Shown: positions 22,752 through 34,094 of the stretch, piece after piece
Position numbering within the stretch: position 1 is the first letter of the stretch
How the letters are laid out: each line of letters begins with the position of its first letter
Origin: Topomyia yanbarensis
Taxonomy: Eukaryota > Arthropoda > Insecta > Diptera > Culicidae
Direction: 5' to 3'
Assembly (NCBI RefSeq): GCF_030247195.1
Contig: NC_080672.1
Span: 191,733,810-191,797,809 of the forward strand
DNA length: 64,000 bases
Made by a program: the position numbers and the translations under genes
Notes under the pieces: generated by a model
The model's input: the letters and a program-made list of their open reading frames with translations, nothing else
The model's database searches: none
What the model was told of the DNA's origin: nothing

Positions 22752-23267
22752 TTTTTGTTAACGACCTATTGAGTCAATTTGTCAACAGTTTTTTCGGCAT
22801 TTAATTAGCAAGGGACTGGAAGGTGAAGTATATTTTTCAATATTTAGAGCCATAGTACTCAAGGGAGAGCAAGGTGTTGAAAGGAGAAAGTTTAGAAAAG
22901 CGTGGAAGGATCATATATGCAAGCTTAGAGCTCACCGGCGACTTAACCTTTTGTCGGTTCCGACAGCATGAAGTAACAAGTTACTTTACGCTTGTTCGGA
23001 CATGCCGCAGACTCAGGTGATTCGCATTTCTAATGCCAAAAGACCCTGACCCCTACGGTAGCAGACAAAAGGTTAAGTCGCCGGTGAGCTCTAAGCTTGC
23101 ATATATGATCCTTCCACGCTTTTCTAAACTTTCTCCTTTCAACACCTTGCTCTCCCTTGAGTACTATGGCTCTAAATATTGAAAAATATACTTCACCTTC
23201 CAGTCCCTTGCTAATTAAATGCCGAAAAAACTGTTGACAAATTGACTCAATAGGTCGATAACAAAAA

Positions 23268-23522
23268 ATGGTTAACAAAAAAAATGGTAAAAATAGAACT
23301 TACCGTGATGGGAATTCATCGTTGCAGCGTTGGGTGAAAGCTGCCGACACCGTGCAAATCAGCAACACATGTGACCATACTGCCACACACGCTGAGACAG
23401 TCACAATAGTCGATAAAATAAAATCACTCAGGCAGGCAATCGGTGAGGGAACAAACAAAACTGGCTCATTCAATGAGTTTCAACGTCGCAAATGCTTAGT
23501 GTGGAAGTTTACCGTGACTTAA
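23268..23522 (+). other. 84-codon open frame, array copy 2
   Basis: Same frame with one amino-acid difference (D to N after RDG). Function unknown. Confidence 0.3.
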
Positions 23523-23843
23523 CTTTTTGTCGGTTCCGACAGCATGAAGTAACAAGTTACTTTACGCTTGTTCGGACATGCCGCAGACTCAGGTGATTCG
23601 CATTTCTAATGCCAAAAGACCCTGACCCCTACGGTAGCAGACAAAAGGTTAAGTCGCCGGTGAGCTCTAAGCTTGCATATATGATCCTTCCACGCTTTTC
23701 TAAACTTTCTCCTTTCAACACCTTGCTCTCCCTTGAGTACTATGGCTCTAAATATTGAAAAATATACTTCACCTTCCAGTCCCTTGCTAATTAAATGCCG
23801 AAAAAACTGTTGACAAATTGACTCAATAGGTCGTTAACAAAAA

Positions 23844-24098
23844 ATGGTTAACAAAAAAAATGGTAAAAATAGAACTTACCGTGATGGGGATTCATCGTTG
23901 CAGCGTTGGGTGAAAGCTGCCGACACCGTGCAAATCAGCAACACATGTGACCATACTGCCACACACGCTGAGACAGTCACAATAGTCGATAAAATAAAAT
24001 CACTCAGGCAGGCAATTGGTGAGGGAACAAACAAAACTGGCTCATTCAATGAGTTTCAACGTCGCAAATGCTTAGTGTGGAAGTTTACCGTGACTTAA
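23844..24098 (+). other. 84-codon open frame, array copy 3
   Basis: Identical at the protein level to the copy at 22497-22751, although on the other strand. One synonymous difference to the neighbouring copy was noted. Confidence 0.3.
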
Positions 24099-24397
24099 CT
24101 TTTTGTCGGTTCCGACAGCATGAAGTAACAAGTTACTTTACGCTTGTTCGGACATGCCGCAGACTCAGGTGATTCGCATTTCTAATGCCAAAAGACCCTG
24201 ACCCCTACGGTAGCAGACAAAAGGTTAAGTCGCCGGTGAGCTCTAAGCTTGCATATATGATCCTTCCACGCTTTTCTAAACTTTCTCCTTTCAACACCTT
24301 GCTCTCCCTTGAGTACTATGGCTCTAAATATTGAAAAATATACTTCACCTTCCAGTCCCTTGCTAATTAAATGCCGAAAAAACTGTTAATACATCAA

Positions 24398-24800
24398 CAT
24401 TTGTCTGGAACACGGTTTGCACGAAAAGTCACAGCGAAAAAAACTATATTAAAAAGCTAAATTTAAGGGGTTTGCCTTAGAAAACGCTTTATAAATCGAT
24501 AACATTACGTCCTACAAGCTTAAGTTGTTGAACAAAATTTTTCATTATGAGCATTCCTAAAACTTTGTCGAAGACACCAACTTTCTACCTCGTCAGTATA
24601 AAAAGTTAATTTTTCTAGTTAAATCATAGTAAGCCATGCCTCAGTTTTATTTTTATCAGATTGTGGGGAATATTCTTACGAACAGTTCCTCCAAAGATGC
24701 CCTATGAATATATTCAATGGTTTGGCCTCTAGTGACGATTTTGGCATTTCCGACCACTGTGCGGTGCCTGCTGGCTCGTGGTGGATTCGGATTGGTTTGT
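24398..24800 (+). repeat. Interspersed repeat X, right half of plus copy
   Basis: Continues the repeat after the array and aligns with 11100-11500 in reverse orientation up to about the word TCCGACCACT. Confidence 0.65.
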
Positions 24801-25594
24801 AGTAGTTGTTAAACCAACAGACTAAACTTAACCCTCTTGTACCCCGTAATCCTCATCCATCCGGGGCAACCGTTACGTACTGATTTAGTAAGGATTGTGT
24901 TTTTACTTATTTTGTTTTGTGTTAATCGTCATGTTTTTATCCATAGCTACATTTCTTTACTTGCTGTCAAACCTTCGCGATATATCTCACCTGCTCAGGT
25001 CTGCTGCAAATATCGTACCCTGTTGGTACATGAACCGTTCCGGCGGTGTCGACCATAAGGATTTACATCTGTTTACAACCACCTTCGCCGGGGTTTTTAT
25101 CCTTCTTGGTGCTAGTCGTTCTTATTTATCTGCTAGCTGGTGCTGAGAACTTCTTGGCGGCAGTATTTCACCCTATACCGATGCCCATTTTCGCGATCCA
25201 TTTCGGTGCCACTCTAACGGAATAATCATCGGCGGTAAAATTTCTCAAGACAACGATATCCCGATTTTCTCCAACTTCATGTTTTTCCTCCTTAACTGCT
25301 GTTGCTAGCCCACTGACCGACATCTGCCATCTACTCACCACTTTTGCTAATATCGAAGCTTGTCGAAACGTTAACCGATCGTTCAGAGAAGCCGTCCAAC
25401 TTGACATACATCCCTTGCCAGCCACTCTCGCAAAGTTTCGTCCTTGGTTTCTTCATTGACTTGTTTCTAGAGTGACCGAACTCAAATGACATTTTATGTG
25501 TCCAAACGGTTTGTAGTATATAGGACCTTATAACAAGAAAATGACGGGACGATAACAACACGCATAATAAATACTACCGGAAATGAAGTGAATT
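24801..25594. other. No assigned gene; exon-like open frame on the minus strand
   Basis: A minus-strand frame (25331-25561) reads into SKSG just before a GTGAGT donor-like sequence. No acceptor, partner exon or known domain was found. The plus strand has a frame (24895-25146) with hydrophobic stretches. Neither is recognised. Confidence 0.3.
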
Positions 25595-25598
25595 TTAA

Positions 25599-26122
25599 CC
25601 CTTTCATGCCCAACTTTTTCCTAGAGCATGTAGGGTTTCAAAACTATTTTTCCTTGAAAACGTTGAGATCAAGATACATGAAAAGTCTATTTTCATAAAG
25701 ATAGGTGCTTCCCTTGCAGTGCTAGAAGCTACTCATTTTTTACTTTCCTATGCTCAATACAATTCTCCAAGAATATTTACAATAGTTCAATTGCATGGAA
25801 AACGTAGCCAAAGACAGTCTAAATTGACAAGTTATATCAGTTTTCTAAAATATTGCACCATAACGAAGATATATGTAAAATTCATTTTCCGTTGTCAACG
25901 AGAACTATTCCTGGCAGCACTGCTCGATCGGAATCCAATCAGACTAATTGCAATAACTTCAGTTCTAAGGCTGATCCTTGTAACTGTTAATACTCAAACG
26001 AAAGACAATAGTCACATTTATTAGCCTTACTTATTTTTGCGAGCAAATCTTGCTTCAATCAAAAGTTATAGCTGTTTAAAAACGTTGTTGTCCACAAACA
26101 ACATGGGCTGGGCATGAATGGG
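25599..26122. mobile_element. 524 bp TTAA-flanked miniature element (piggyBac-like)
   Basis: Termini CCCTTTCATGCCCA and its inverse TGGGCATGAATGGG, with TTAA on both sides (25595-25598, 26123-26126). TTAA target use with CCC/GGG ends is characteristic of piggyBac. No transposase frame. A second, shorter copy in the opposite orientation lies at 55100-55468. Confidence 0.8.
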
Positions 26123-26126
26123 TTAA

Positions 26127-26944
26127 CACAAAAGTTTAGTTGGTTTAAATAATTAATATAGTCAGCACCACCATAAAATTTCAATTGATGCATAGTCCTT
26201 TTTCCTATTAAGTGGTTGTGTTGACTCAATTTTCCATTATTTTTACCATTTTGATCCATAGTAAATTTAAACACAGATTTATTGTAATGTTTACACGAAT
26301 ATTATTTTCTGTGTACGAAGTAGAGTGAGCTATACATCGAATATTCCATTCCGACATGTGTTTCAAAAAGTAGTGTACAGTAAATTTATATAACTCAAGT
26401 CGAATTTTTGTGAAAATAATAATTAGGCTATATAAGTTTAAGGTCTGCAGTGACAATAATTAATATAATTTTAAAATGTGACATTTTTTCGTCTTGTATT
26501 AACTCGTCAAACATGTACAACATCTTAGATTCTCCAGGCATTCTGGGCGCAGACTTGCGCAGCTGAAGCCTAGTTTAAGGGGAACTAAATTGTCTAAAGA
26601 CCATTTTAAAGAAAAAATCGTGAGGGATATCGATGGAAAAGCCAAATTCAAAGTTTTTAGTTAAATTGTTCGAATACATATACAAACATACTCATCTTTC
26701 TGCACTCCATATTCAACCAAAACCCGATAATTAACGATCAATACACAACTATTAGTAGCGTTGCCTGATAAAAATACTAATATTGATAACTACAGTTCGA
26801 CAAAAAAAATTCTGACGGTCTGTAATTTGGTATTATTTAACTTATCGGTAAATAACGAACCACCCTATGAATTTAGCTATACACTAAAAAATCAGTTAAT
26901 TATTGGCAAAATTAAGTTTGAAACAATAAAACAGAGGGGAAACC
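26127..26944. other. No gene recognised
   Basis: AT-rich, short frames only, no repeats recognised by eye. Confidence 0.35.
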
Positions 26945-27120
26945 GGGGCTAGTTGGCGGTGTTTTCAGTTTTCATTTTTTACCGCTTTGATTTTGGTAGA
27001 TCGTGCAAAATAGAACACGTTACATGAAAGGGCAGACTGTTGGCAACATCTCTGAATTTTATGAAAATGATTGATACGTTGTCTTAATTTCTAAAGACAA
27101 AAATATGTAACGCGGAAAAG

Positions 27121-27178
27121 CCGCCAACTTACCCCAGCCCAGGGGTAAGTTGGTGGTATGTATGGGGTAAGTTGGCGG
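27121..27178. repeat. Cluster of 15 bp subterminal motifs
   Basis: Three copies: inverted at 27121-27135, direct at 27142-27156 (one change) and direct at 27164-27178. Further inverted copies lie at 29496-29510 (diverged), 29521-29535 (partial) and 37470-37484. Such clusters often serve as transposase-binding sites. Confidence 0.75.
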
Positions 27179-27210
27179 AATGACAGAAAATAAGCAATCA
27201 AACGGAAATC

Positions 27211-29225
27211 CGATCACGGTGTTCCTAAAACCGTTATTAACTAAAAAAAATGACCATAAATTTGGCATACGGCATTCGACAGATACAGTATCCAAGCATC
27301 TTCTCAGTGAATTTCAAAATGATCCATCGAGGGATTCGAGAGATATGGCGATTTGAAGTTTTATGATATGTTTCAAAAGGCTACCAACAAACACCCACGG
27401 GTTTGGTCCAATCTCTATGAACAAAAAAATATTGTTCTACTTATTTAGTACATGGCATTCAAAAGACATAGTAATCAAGTATATCCCCTGCAAGTTTGGA
27501 AATATTTCATTGACGGAATCGAAAGTTATAACGGTTTGGATGTGGTATGCGGTCATAGATGGGTTTTCTACCAGACTTCAAGCGAGAATCCATGTTTGTG
27601 CATTGACTATTTAGATCGTTTATACGTGTCGCGATTTTTAAAGGAAACCCTTACCATTTTATTACATAAATATTATGTACAAATGGTGTTATTAATATGG
27701 TGCACTGAAAAAATATGAAAATAGGGTTGTCTACCAAACGTTAAATATAATGTGTAATTTAAAAAAAATAGATGAAAGTTGGAATGTTTACTTCAAAAGG
27801 CCATATCTCAATGGTATGTTGACTGATTCTTATTATTTTTTCATTATTGAACAGGTAGACGTTTCATCGTTAATTTTCATCAAGAAGAATATAAAATAGA
27901 GTTGGCTACTTCAAACAATAGACAACTTAATTATCCTCAACTATATGTATTATCACTATTTAGTAAACATCTTTATATTCAAACCGACGACCTATCAATT
28001 TCTATACATTAGTTGAATGCAACGAACGCAAACTACAAATCATGGAAAAATAAAACCATAAATTCAATACATATATTCAAAAATATGAAGGTATTTGCTG
28101 ATTCAGATCAATTTATGTTATGATACGGTTTTTGTAGGAAATTTTGCACAATCGTGATTCGCTAGTTGGGTTGACAGATGTTAAAACTGGGGCATGTTAT
28201 TAGTAGGAGGATCAAAGGGGATGTTATTAGTACAAGTTCATCTGCTCATATCTCTAACTATTGTCAGTTTTATTGTCGAATTGAATTTAACATGAGAATT
28301 TGACATTCAGATGTCGACAATGGACCAACTAGCGGAGGTCCAACTAAAAAGCGGCTCCTGTTAAAAATTGAGCGACCAGCGAATCATGACTGTGTTAGTT
28401 TTAACATTTCATATATCCATAATTTGTAGTAAACAGCAATTGCAATCAACTAGTATATAAAAATTGATAGGCCGCTATTTTTAATACAAAAATAATCACT
28501 AAATAATTATAATACATATAGTTGAGACCAATTATATTGTCTATTTATTTATGTAGACAACTCTATTTTATATTCTTCTTTATGAAAATTAACGATGAAA
28601 CGTGTACCTGCTCAATAATGAAAAAATAATTAGAATCAGTCAACATACCATTGAGATATGGCCTTTTGAAGTAAACATTCCAACTTTCATCTATTTGTTT
28701 TAATTTGCACATTATATTTAACGCTTGGTAGACAACCCTATTTTCATATTTTTTCAGTGAACCATATAAATAACACCATTTATTTAAATCGCAAGGGTTT
28801 CCTTTAAAAATCGCGACACGTATAAACGATCTAAATAGTCAATGGACAAACATGGATTCACGCTTGAAGTCTGGTAGAAAACCCATCTATGACCGCATAC
28901 CACATCCAAACCGTTATAACTTTCGATTCCGTCAATGAAATATTTTCAAACTTGCAAGGGATATACTTGATCTTTCGAATGCCATGTACTAAATAAGCAG
29001 ACATTTTTTTTTTGTTTATAGAGATTGGACCAAACCCGTGGGTGTTTGCTAGTAACCTTATGAAACGTATCATAAAACTTCAAATCGCCATATCTCTCGA
29101 ATCCCTCGATGGATCATTTTGAAATTCACTGAGAAGATGCTTGGGTACTGTATCTTTCGAATGCCGTATGCCAAATTTATGGTCATTTTTTTAGTTAATA
29201 ACGGTTTTAGGAACACCGTGCGATT
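27211..29225. repeat. Large palindrome, arms about 0.82-0.84 kb
   Basis: 27211-28048 is the reverse complement of about 28408-29225 with scattered substitutions and small indels. Outer edges share GGTGTTCCTAAAACCGTTA. The frame 27363-27614 (plus) reappears as 28858-29073 (minus), which is a consequence of the palindrome and not evidence for a gene. Confidence 0.85.
28155..28386. mobile_element. 232 bp miniature element in the palindrome centre
   Basis: Ends TGATTCGCTAGT and its inverse ACCAGCGAATCA. It lies in the non-paired centre of the palindrome, which fits a later insertion. No coding frame and no clear target duplication. Confidence 0.55.
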
Positions 29226-29574
29226 ACATCAGTGGTCCTTATGAAATGTGGCGATTGTCTTTTCAATAAAACTGTATATTATTCGACATTTTTTACTATA
29301 TTTCAGTCTCAATGCCCCGTCATTTTAACTTCCGTGTACTCCATACTGAAAAGCAAATTTTCGAAATTATTCAGGCGATTGTCCGAAATAATTGTCCCCT
29401 GCATTGACGAGAGACACAAGAAAAAGTTTCTCTTACTTTGGAGTGAATTCCAGAAATGAAAATATTTGATGACTATTTTTGCACTGTAAATAGTACCGGC
29501 AACTTGCCCCGTGTGCGTCACCGCCAACTTACATCAGCAGCATATTTTATGAAAAAGGATTTAAAAAATTACTT

Positions 29575-30345
29575 TTGTGTATAGATAGGTGTATTGTGAA
29601 TGCAATTGTGAAGCGAGAGCGAACAGTCATCATTAAACCAATCGAGCAGCAAGTCGCGACTGTTACAAAGCAGGAAATTCAAGGCAAGCTTGACCCAGTT
29701 TCATTGGGTGTCAAAGAAGTGTATTACCGACCCAATGGAGAAGCAAATGTTAGATGTGACTCCCGTGAATCAGCGCTTAAATTGCTCAGTACAGTGAAAG
29801 CACATCTGTCTGAGAAGTATAACGCCGACGTCCAGAAAGCTCTAAAACCCTGAGTGATGGTTTTACTGACGACATCACTGCGAAAAACTTCGTGGAAAAA
29901 CTAATTCAGTAAAATAATTTTCCTCAGTCTGCCAACCTGACGGTGATACGAATTGTGCGAAACGAAAAACACACAGACAATCCGATGTCTGCCATTATTG
30001 AAACTGATGCCAAAACATTCGAAAAGCTGATGCAACTACAACATGTCAACATAGGTTGGATGCGGTGCAAGATCTCTGAATGTGTAAACGTGCTCCGCTG
30101 TTATCGCTGCTCGGAGTACGGCCATAGAGCTGCCACATGCAAGAAGTCCCCATGCTGTCCAATTTGAGCCGAAGGGCATGAGCACAACGAGTGTGTCTCA
30201 GACATCCGAAAATGCATAAATTGTCATAAAGCAAATGTGACAAGAAATCCTGAAGATCAAACACCAACTGATCATGCTTCCTGGAGTTCTGAGTACCCCC
30301 TGTATCAAACTCGACTTAGGCAGTCACGCCGCATTATTGACTAGA
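29575..30345 (+). pseudogene. Element A ORF1, gag-like with CCHC knuckles
   Basis: A first frame (29575-29853) covers a part reading VKEVYYRPNGEANVRCDS. A shifted frame from 29943 holds CYRCSEYGHRAATC, followed by a stop where the next knuckle Cys would stand, then HEHNECVSDIRKCINC and DHASWSSEYPLY. The pattern of knuckles followed by a D-H-x-x-W-S segment is common in ORF1 proteins of non-LTR elements. They bind element RNA. Broken by a frameshift between 29853 and 29943 and by the stop. Confidence 0.8.
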
Positions 30346-30449
30346 GTACATAGCAACAGGTGTAACACGGCGAAGTCGCCCAGTTTTCCGACCGAAGTAA
30401 TCAGCACGATTCTGCCACCGACGCCCAGCGTGTTATATCAGCGATCTTT

Positions 30450-30960
30450 CCCGGTCAGGTAAAGCTAAGGATGGTATATGTCCTCAGGAAGCTATTCGAG
30501 ATACTGCGCGCCCTGAATTTGGTCTACAATTGCGGTTTGCCAACGAACGTAATCAGCTTGACTCCATCACCGACTCCAATCTGTTTGCCATGGAACTTGA
30601 TAGTTATGCTGGCGACCTTTCCCGGTCAGGTAAAGCTAAGGAGGGTATATGTTCTCCCGAAGCTACTCGAGATACTGCGCACCCTGAGTTTGATCCACCA
30701 TTGCAGCCTGCCAACAGACGTAATCAGGTCAACTCCGTCACCGACACCCACCCATCTACCACACTTGAAGGACACGACATCAACCTTTGCCGGTCAAAAA
30801 ACAACGCTCTAAACAAGTCAGACTGACTCGAAGGACATGGAATTCCAGTATCCGTTTTCTCAGGTAAATAAAATGAATGTATATGTCCTTCCGAAGTAGG
30901 GCATACAGATGCTGCCCCCGTTGAAAGCCCACCCCAATTACAGGCATTTGCTTCCACCAC
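30450..30960 (+). repeat. 171 bp (57-codon) tandem repeats in the ORF1-ORF2 linker of A
   Basis: CCCGGTCAGGTAAAGCTAAG occurs at 30450 and 30621, and a diverged copy starts near 30789. The translated units share a pattern of GKAK, EATRDTA, PEF and NRRNQ. The period is a multiple of three. Confidence 0.75.
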
Positions 30961-31011
30961 CACTCGATCTACCACCGTTCAACCGTCAGCAGAAAACTTG
31001 CAGGGACATCT

Positions 31012-31330
31012 TAAAATCTACTATCTGAACGTGAGAGGCCTACGCACAAAAATTGATGAGCTGTTCGTCGCTGCTTCAGATGTTGATCATGATGTTATTG
31101 TTCTGACCTAAACGTGGCTGAATGATCAAATCAACTCACTCCAATTCCAATCAAGGTACTCGGTATATCGTAACGATCGCGATCCTAATAATGCAGGGAA
31201 GAAACGTGGTGGTGGTGTGCTCATTGCAGTTTCCAACCGACTCTCCAAACACAAAAATGACACTCACAATCTCGAACAACTCTGGGTAAATACCCGTGGC
31301 CCTTATACTAATCTCTGTGTGGGTGTTTAT
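31012..31330 (+). pseudogene. Element A endonuclease, N-terminal part
   Basis: Reads KIYYLNVRGLRTKIDELF, then VIVLT, a stop at 31109-31111, then TWLNDQ. It continues with GGGVLIAVSNRL up to the point where element B enters. The stop stands exactly where the metal-binding Glu of the endonuclease (ETWL motif) is expected. Confidence 0.85.
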
Positions 31331-34094
31331 TTATTATTAATTAATATCAACAGACACAGTGTGGTCCTAATGATAATTTCTTAATCTATTTAAAAAGTCA
31401 AATTGTAATCTGCTACGTGGAATGTGAAGATCGAACTCGGATGAAACTCTGTTGAAGGTCCGCTGCAAACCAATGATGGCACCGTTTACTCCATAGTTAG
31501 TCCGGCGAAGAGGTAATCGGAGGAATAAATTATTGCGAAGGGCGCGAGGGCGAACGTTCATATTTATCGCACTGAGAAGCTCGGGGCAGTCAATTCGATC
31601 TTGCAAAATATCCGAAAGCGTCATAGCACGGAATAGATCCTGCCGCACTTGCAATGTATCGAGTCCAATAAGCAAACCCCGGCTTTCGTAACTTGGCAGC
31701 TGGTGAGGGTAGCTCCAAGGCAATCGACGAAGGGCAAACCGAACAAATCTGCGCTGTACTGTCTCAATTCGATGGACACCGTTAAGATAATGAGGGTTCC
31801 ACACAACTGAACAATATTCCAGAGTTGATTGAACGAGTGAGCAGTAGAGAGATTTCAAGCAGTAAATATCTGAAAAGTGCTTAGATATTCTCATTATGAG
31901 CCCCAAACAGCGTGATGCTTCTGCGACAATATAGCTGATATGCTGTTTAAACGTCAATTGTTCATCGAGAAAAACTCCGAGATCTTTGACACAATTCGCT
32001 CTATAACTTGTGGTCGTCGGCGAAAGACAACCGTGGTCCTTCTAAACAAAAGTTGACGTCGTTGAAATACGGAAGAAAAATCAATGGACCGAGATGGCTG
32101 CCTTGTGGAATACCAAATGAAGCAAAGAACTCTTCGGATACACAATCACCTATCTTGACTGCTAGACGACGATCACTGAGATACGATTGCATCCAACGGA
32201 GAATATTAGTACCAAAGCCAAGTCTATCCAATTTTGCCACTACAATAGCGTGATTTATCTTGTCAAAAGCAGCTGAAAGGTCCGTGTAGATAACGTCAGT
32301 TTGAAGGCCGTCCGACATGGCATCTGTAACATATGTTGTGAACGACAGAAGATTCGTAGATGTTGAACGTTTCGGCATAAATCCATGCTGAGTCTCGGAG
32401 ATATACTGTTTGCAGTGGCTGGAGATGGGTTCCAACACAGCCATTTCAAACAATTTAGGAACTGCGCTTAGCGTTGTTATACCACGGTAGTTGTCAACTA
32501 CCTTTTTATCACCTTTTTGTGAACTGGAAACATGAAGGAGGATTTCCAGAGTTCGGGAAATACTCCGGTTGTTAGCGACAATTGAAACAGATGACAAAGA
32601 GGTTCAATTAGACTGGCAGAGCATTTTTTTAGAATAATAGTTGGTATACCATCTGGGTCTGCCGAGGTTGAAGCCTTCATTTTGCCAATCGCCAGTTGTA
32701 CCATATTATTGTCGATATTGATAGAGTTCAAAGACTGGTATGATTGAGGTACATTGAGAGCCGCGCGTGAAGCCTGGGTCGGTGTCAGTTTCTAGTTGGA
32801 GAAAACACTCGCGAACTTTTCAGAGAATAGTTGGCAAATCTCCTGTAAGCTAGAGCTCATACGTCCTCCATAGCTCATCGTTGAAGGCAACCCAGATTCC
32901 TTTCTTTGCTCGTTTACATGCTTCCCGAATGTTTTAGGTTCGGACTTCAACTTACGTTGCACGTTTCGCAAGTAATCGGCATGGCAACGCTTCGATGTCT
33001 TTTTATAGACTTGGTTAACATCAACGTAGTGTTGTCGCAGCACGTGGCCCCCAACTTGGAGTACTTCTTCAGAGCGGCTCTTTTAGTCGCTTTTAACCGT
33101 CTCAGCTCGGCAGTGTGCCACGCTGGGTGCTAAGATTGAAGGCCACTTCTTTTGGGTACATAGCGATCGATAACATAGCTCATAACATTGGAGAAGGTCT
33201 GCACTGCAACGTTGGCATCATCATTGTCGAGAATTTCAGTCCAGTGGATATTCGACAGGAAGTCAATAATGCTATTATAGTTGGCTTTTCTAAAATTATA
33301 GCTGACGGTGTCAGAAGCATTGCAGTCATGCTTCACTCGAATCGCTTCAAGCAATATATGCAGGGCAGGGTGGTGTCTAACATTCTTTACCAGGGGGAAC
33401 GGTGCTGCGATAACTTTTGGCACGTAGTCAAATTTGCTCGAAAAACAGAGATCAAGGATTCTGTTGTTCTCGTTCACCACATTATTCGTTTGGCGCAGCA
33501 GATTTAGACTGTAGCAGTCAAGCAAACTGGTGATACCAGCATGAAAAGATGACAGTTCAGGATCAGCGAACATAAATCCGTCAGAAGCAGAGCGCCATTT
33601 TAATCCGGAGAAATTGAAATCACCAACAATCTCATCAACCGGGCTTGCTTGAGCGGAAATCCGTTTCAGTGACTCAGTATGTGAATCAATCAATGTCGAA
33701 TCGCGAGTGCGGTCCGGTGGAAGATAAACCACGCAAAGAAAAAGTGCGTAGCCAGCCAGTTTGATTCGCACCCACACCTGCTCGACACAGACCCCCAAAG
33801 TATCGTCAATCAGTTGCGCTTTCAATCGACGATGGATAGCCACAAATACCCCGCCGCCGATAGCCTTGAGACTGTTGCGTGAGCTACGATCAGTTCGGAA
33901 AACATCGTAGTTGGCACCAAATGCTTGCACTGACAGAGTGCTATCACTAAGCCACGTCTCTGTGAGGGCGATTATGTCGAAGCATTCATCCGAACTTGCT
34001 ACCAAATAATCTTCGATTACTAAATTCATACCACCGGCATTCTGGTAATATATTTGTAGGTTTGAATGCCGCGATTGATTGCCGTTGGTATCGA
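31331..34094 (-). mobile_element. CR1-like non-LTR retrotransposon B, 5'-truncated, nested in A
   Basis: Minus-strand element with an AATAA-rich 3' tail near 31331-31350 and a 5' end just before the endonuclease. A's endonuclease frame stops at its left edge and resumes at its right edge (GVVYIPPD). A short imperfect duplication around GTGTTTAT / GTGTTGTAT may be the target site. ORF1 is missing, typical of incomplete reverse transcription. Confidence 0.8.
31367..34075 (-). pseudogene. Element B ORF2: endonuclease and reverse transcriptase
   Basis: Endonuclease (34075 to about 33130): LQIYYQNAGG, LTETWLSD, GGGVFVAIHRR, VVYLPPD, VGDFNFSGLKW, HHPALHI. RT (about 32730 to 31950): SADPDGIPTIILKK, NYRGITTLS, TQHGFMPKRST, YTDLSAAFDKINH, GIPQGSHLGPL and FADD. 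The C-terminal part to 31367 includes VQRRFVRFALRRLPW. Frame changes near 33100-32730, 32510 and 31957-32001. All catalytic motifs remain visible, but no single protein can be made. Confidence 0.85.

Larger units (their letters stand above)
22151..24385. mobile_element. Head-to-head array of 576 bp units, inserted as one block
   Basis: One forward unit (22151-22726) and 229 bp of a second are followed, at TTTTGTC (22949-22955), by a switch to the opposite strand. Then come a partial, a full and a further partial inverted unit. Spacing between repeated frames on the inverted side is exactly 576 bp (23268 to 23844). The 12 bp word TTAATACATCAA flanks the block (22139-22150, 24386-24397) and interrupts repeat X, so the block entered as a unit. 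Units are almost identical. No transposase is present. The class is unknown. Confidence 0.85.

Noticed and set aside
22151..24385. Assembly artefact as the sole explanation of the head-to-head array
   Set aside because: Not excluded, but the 12 bp flank duplication and small differences between units argue for a real insertion, so it is kept as a finding.
27363..29073. Pair of related genes in opposite orientation
   Set aside because: They are the same sequence read in the two arms of the palindrome, and the frames differ by indels.
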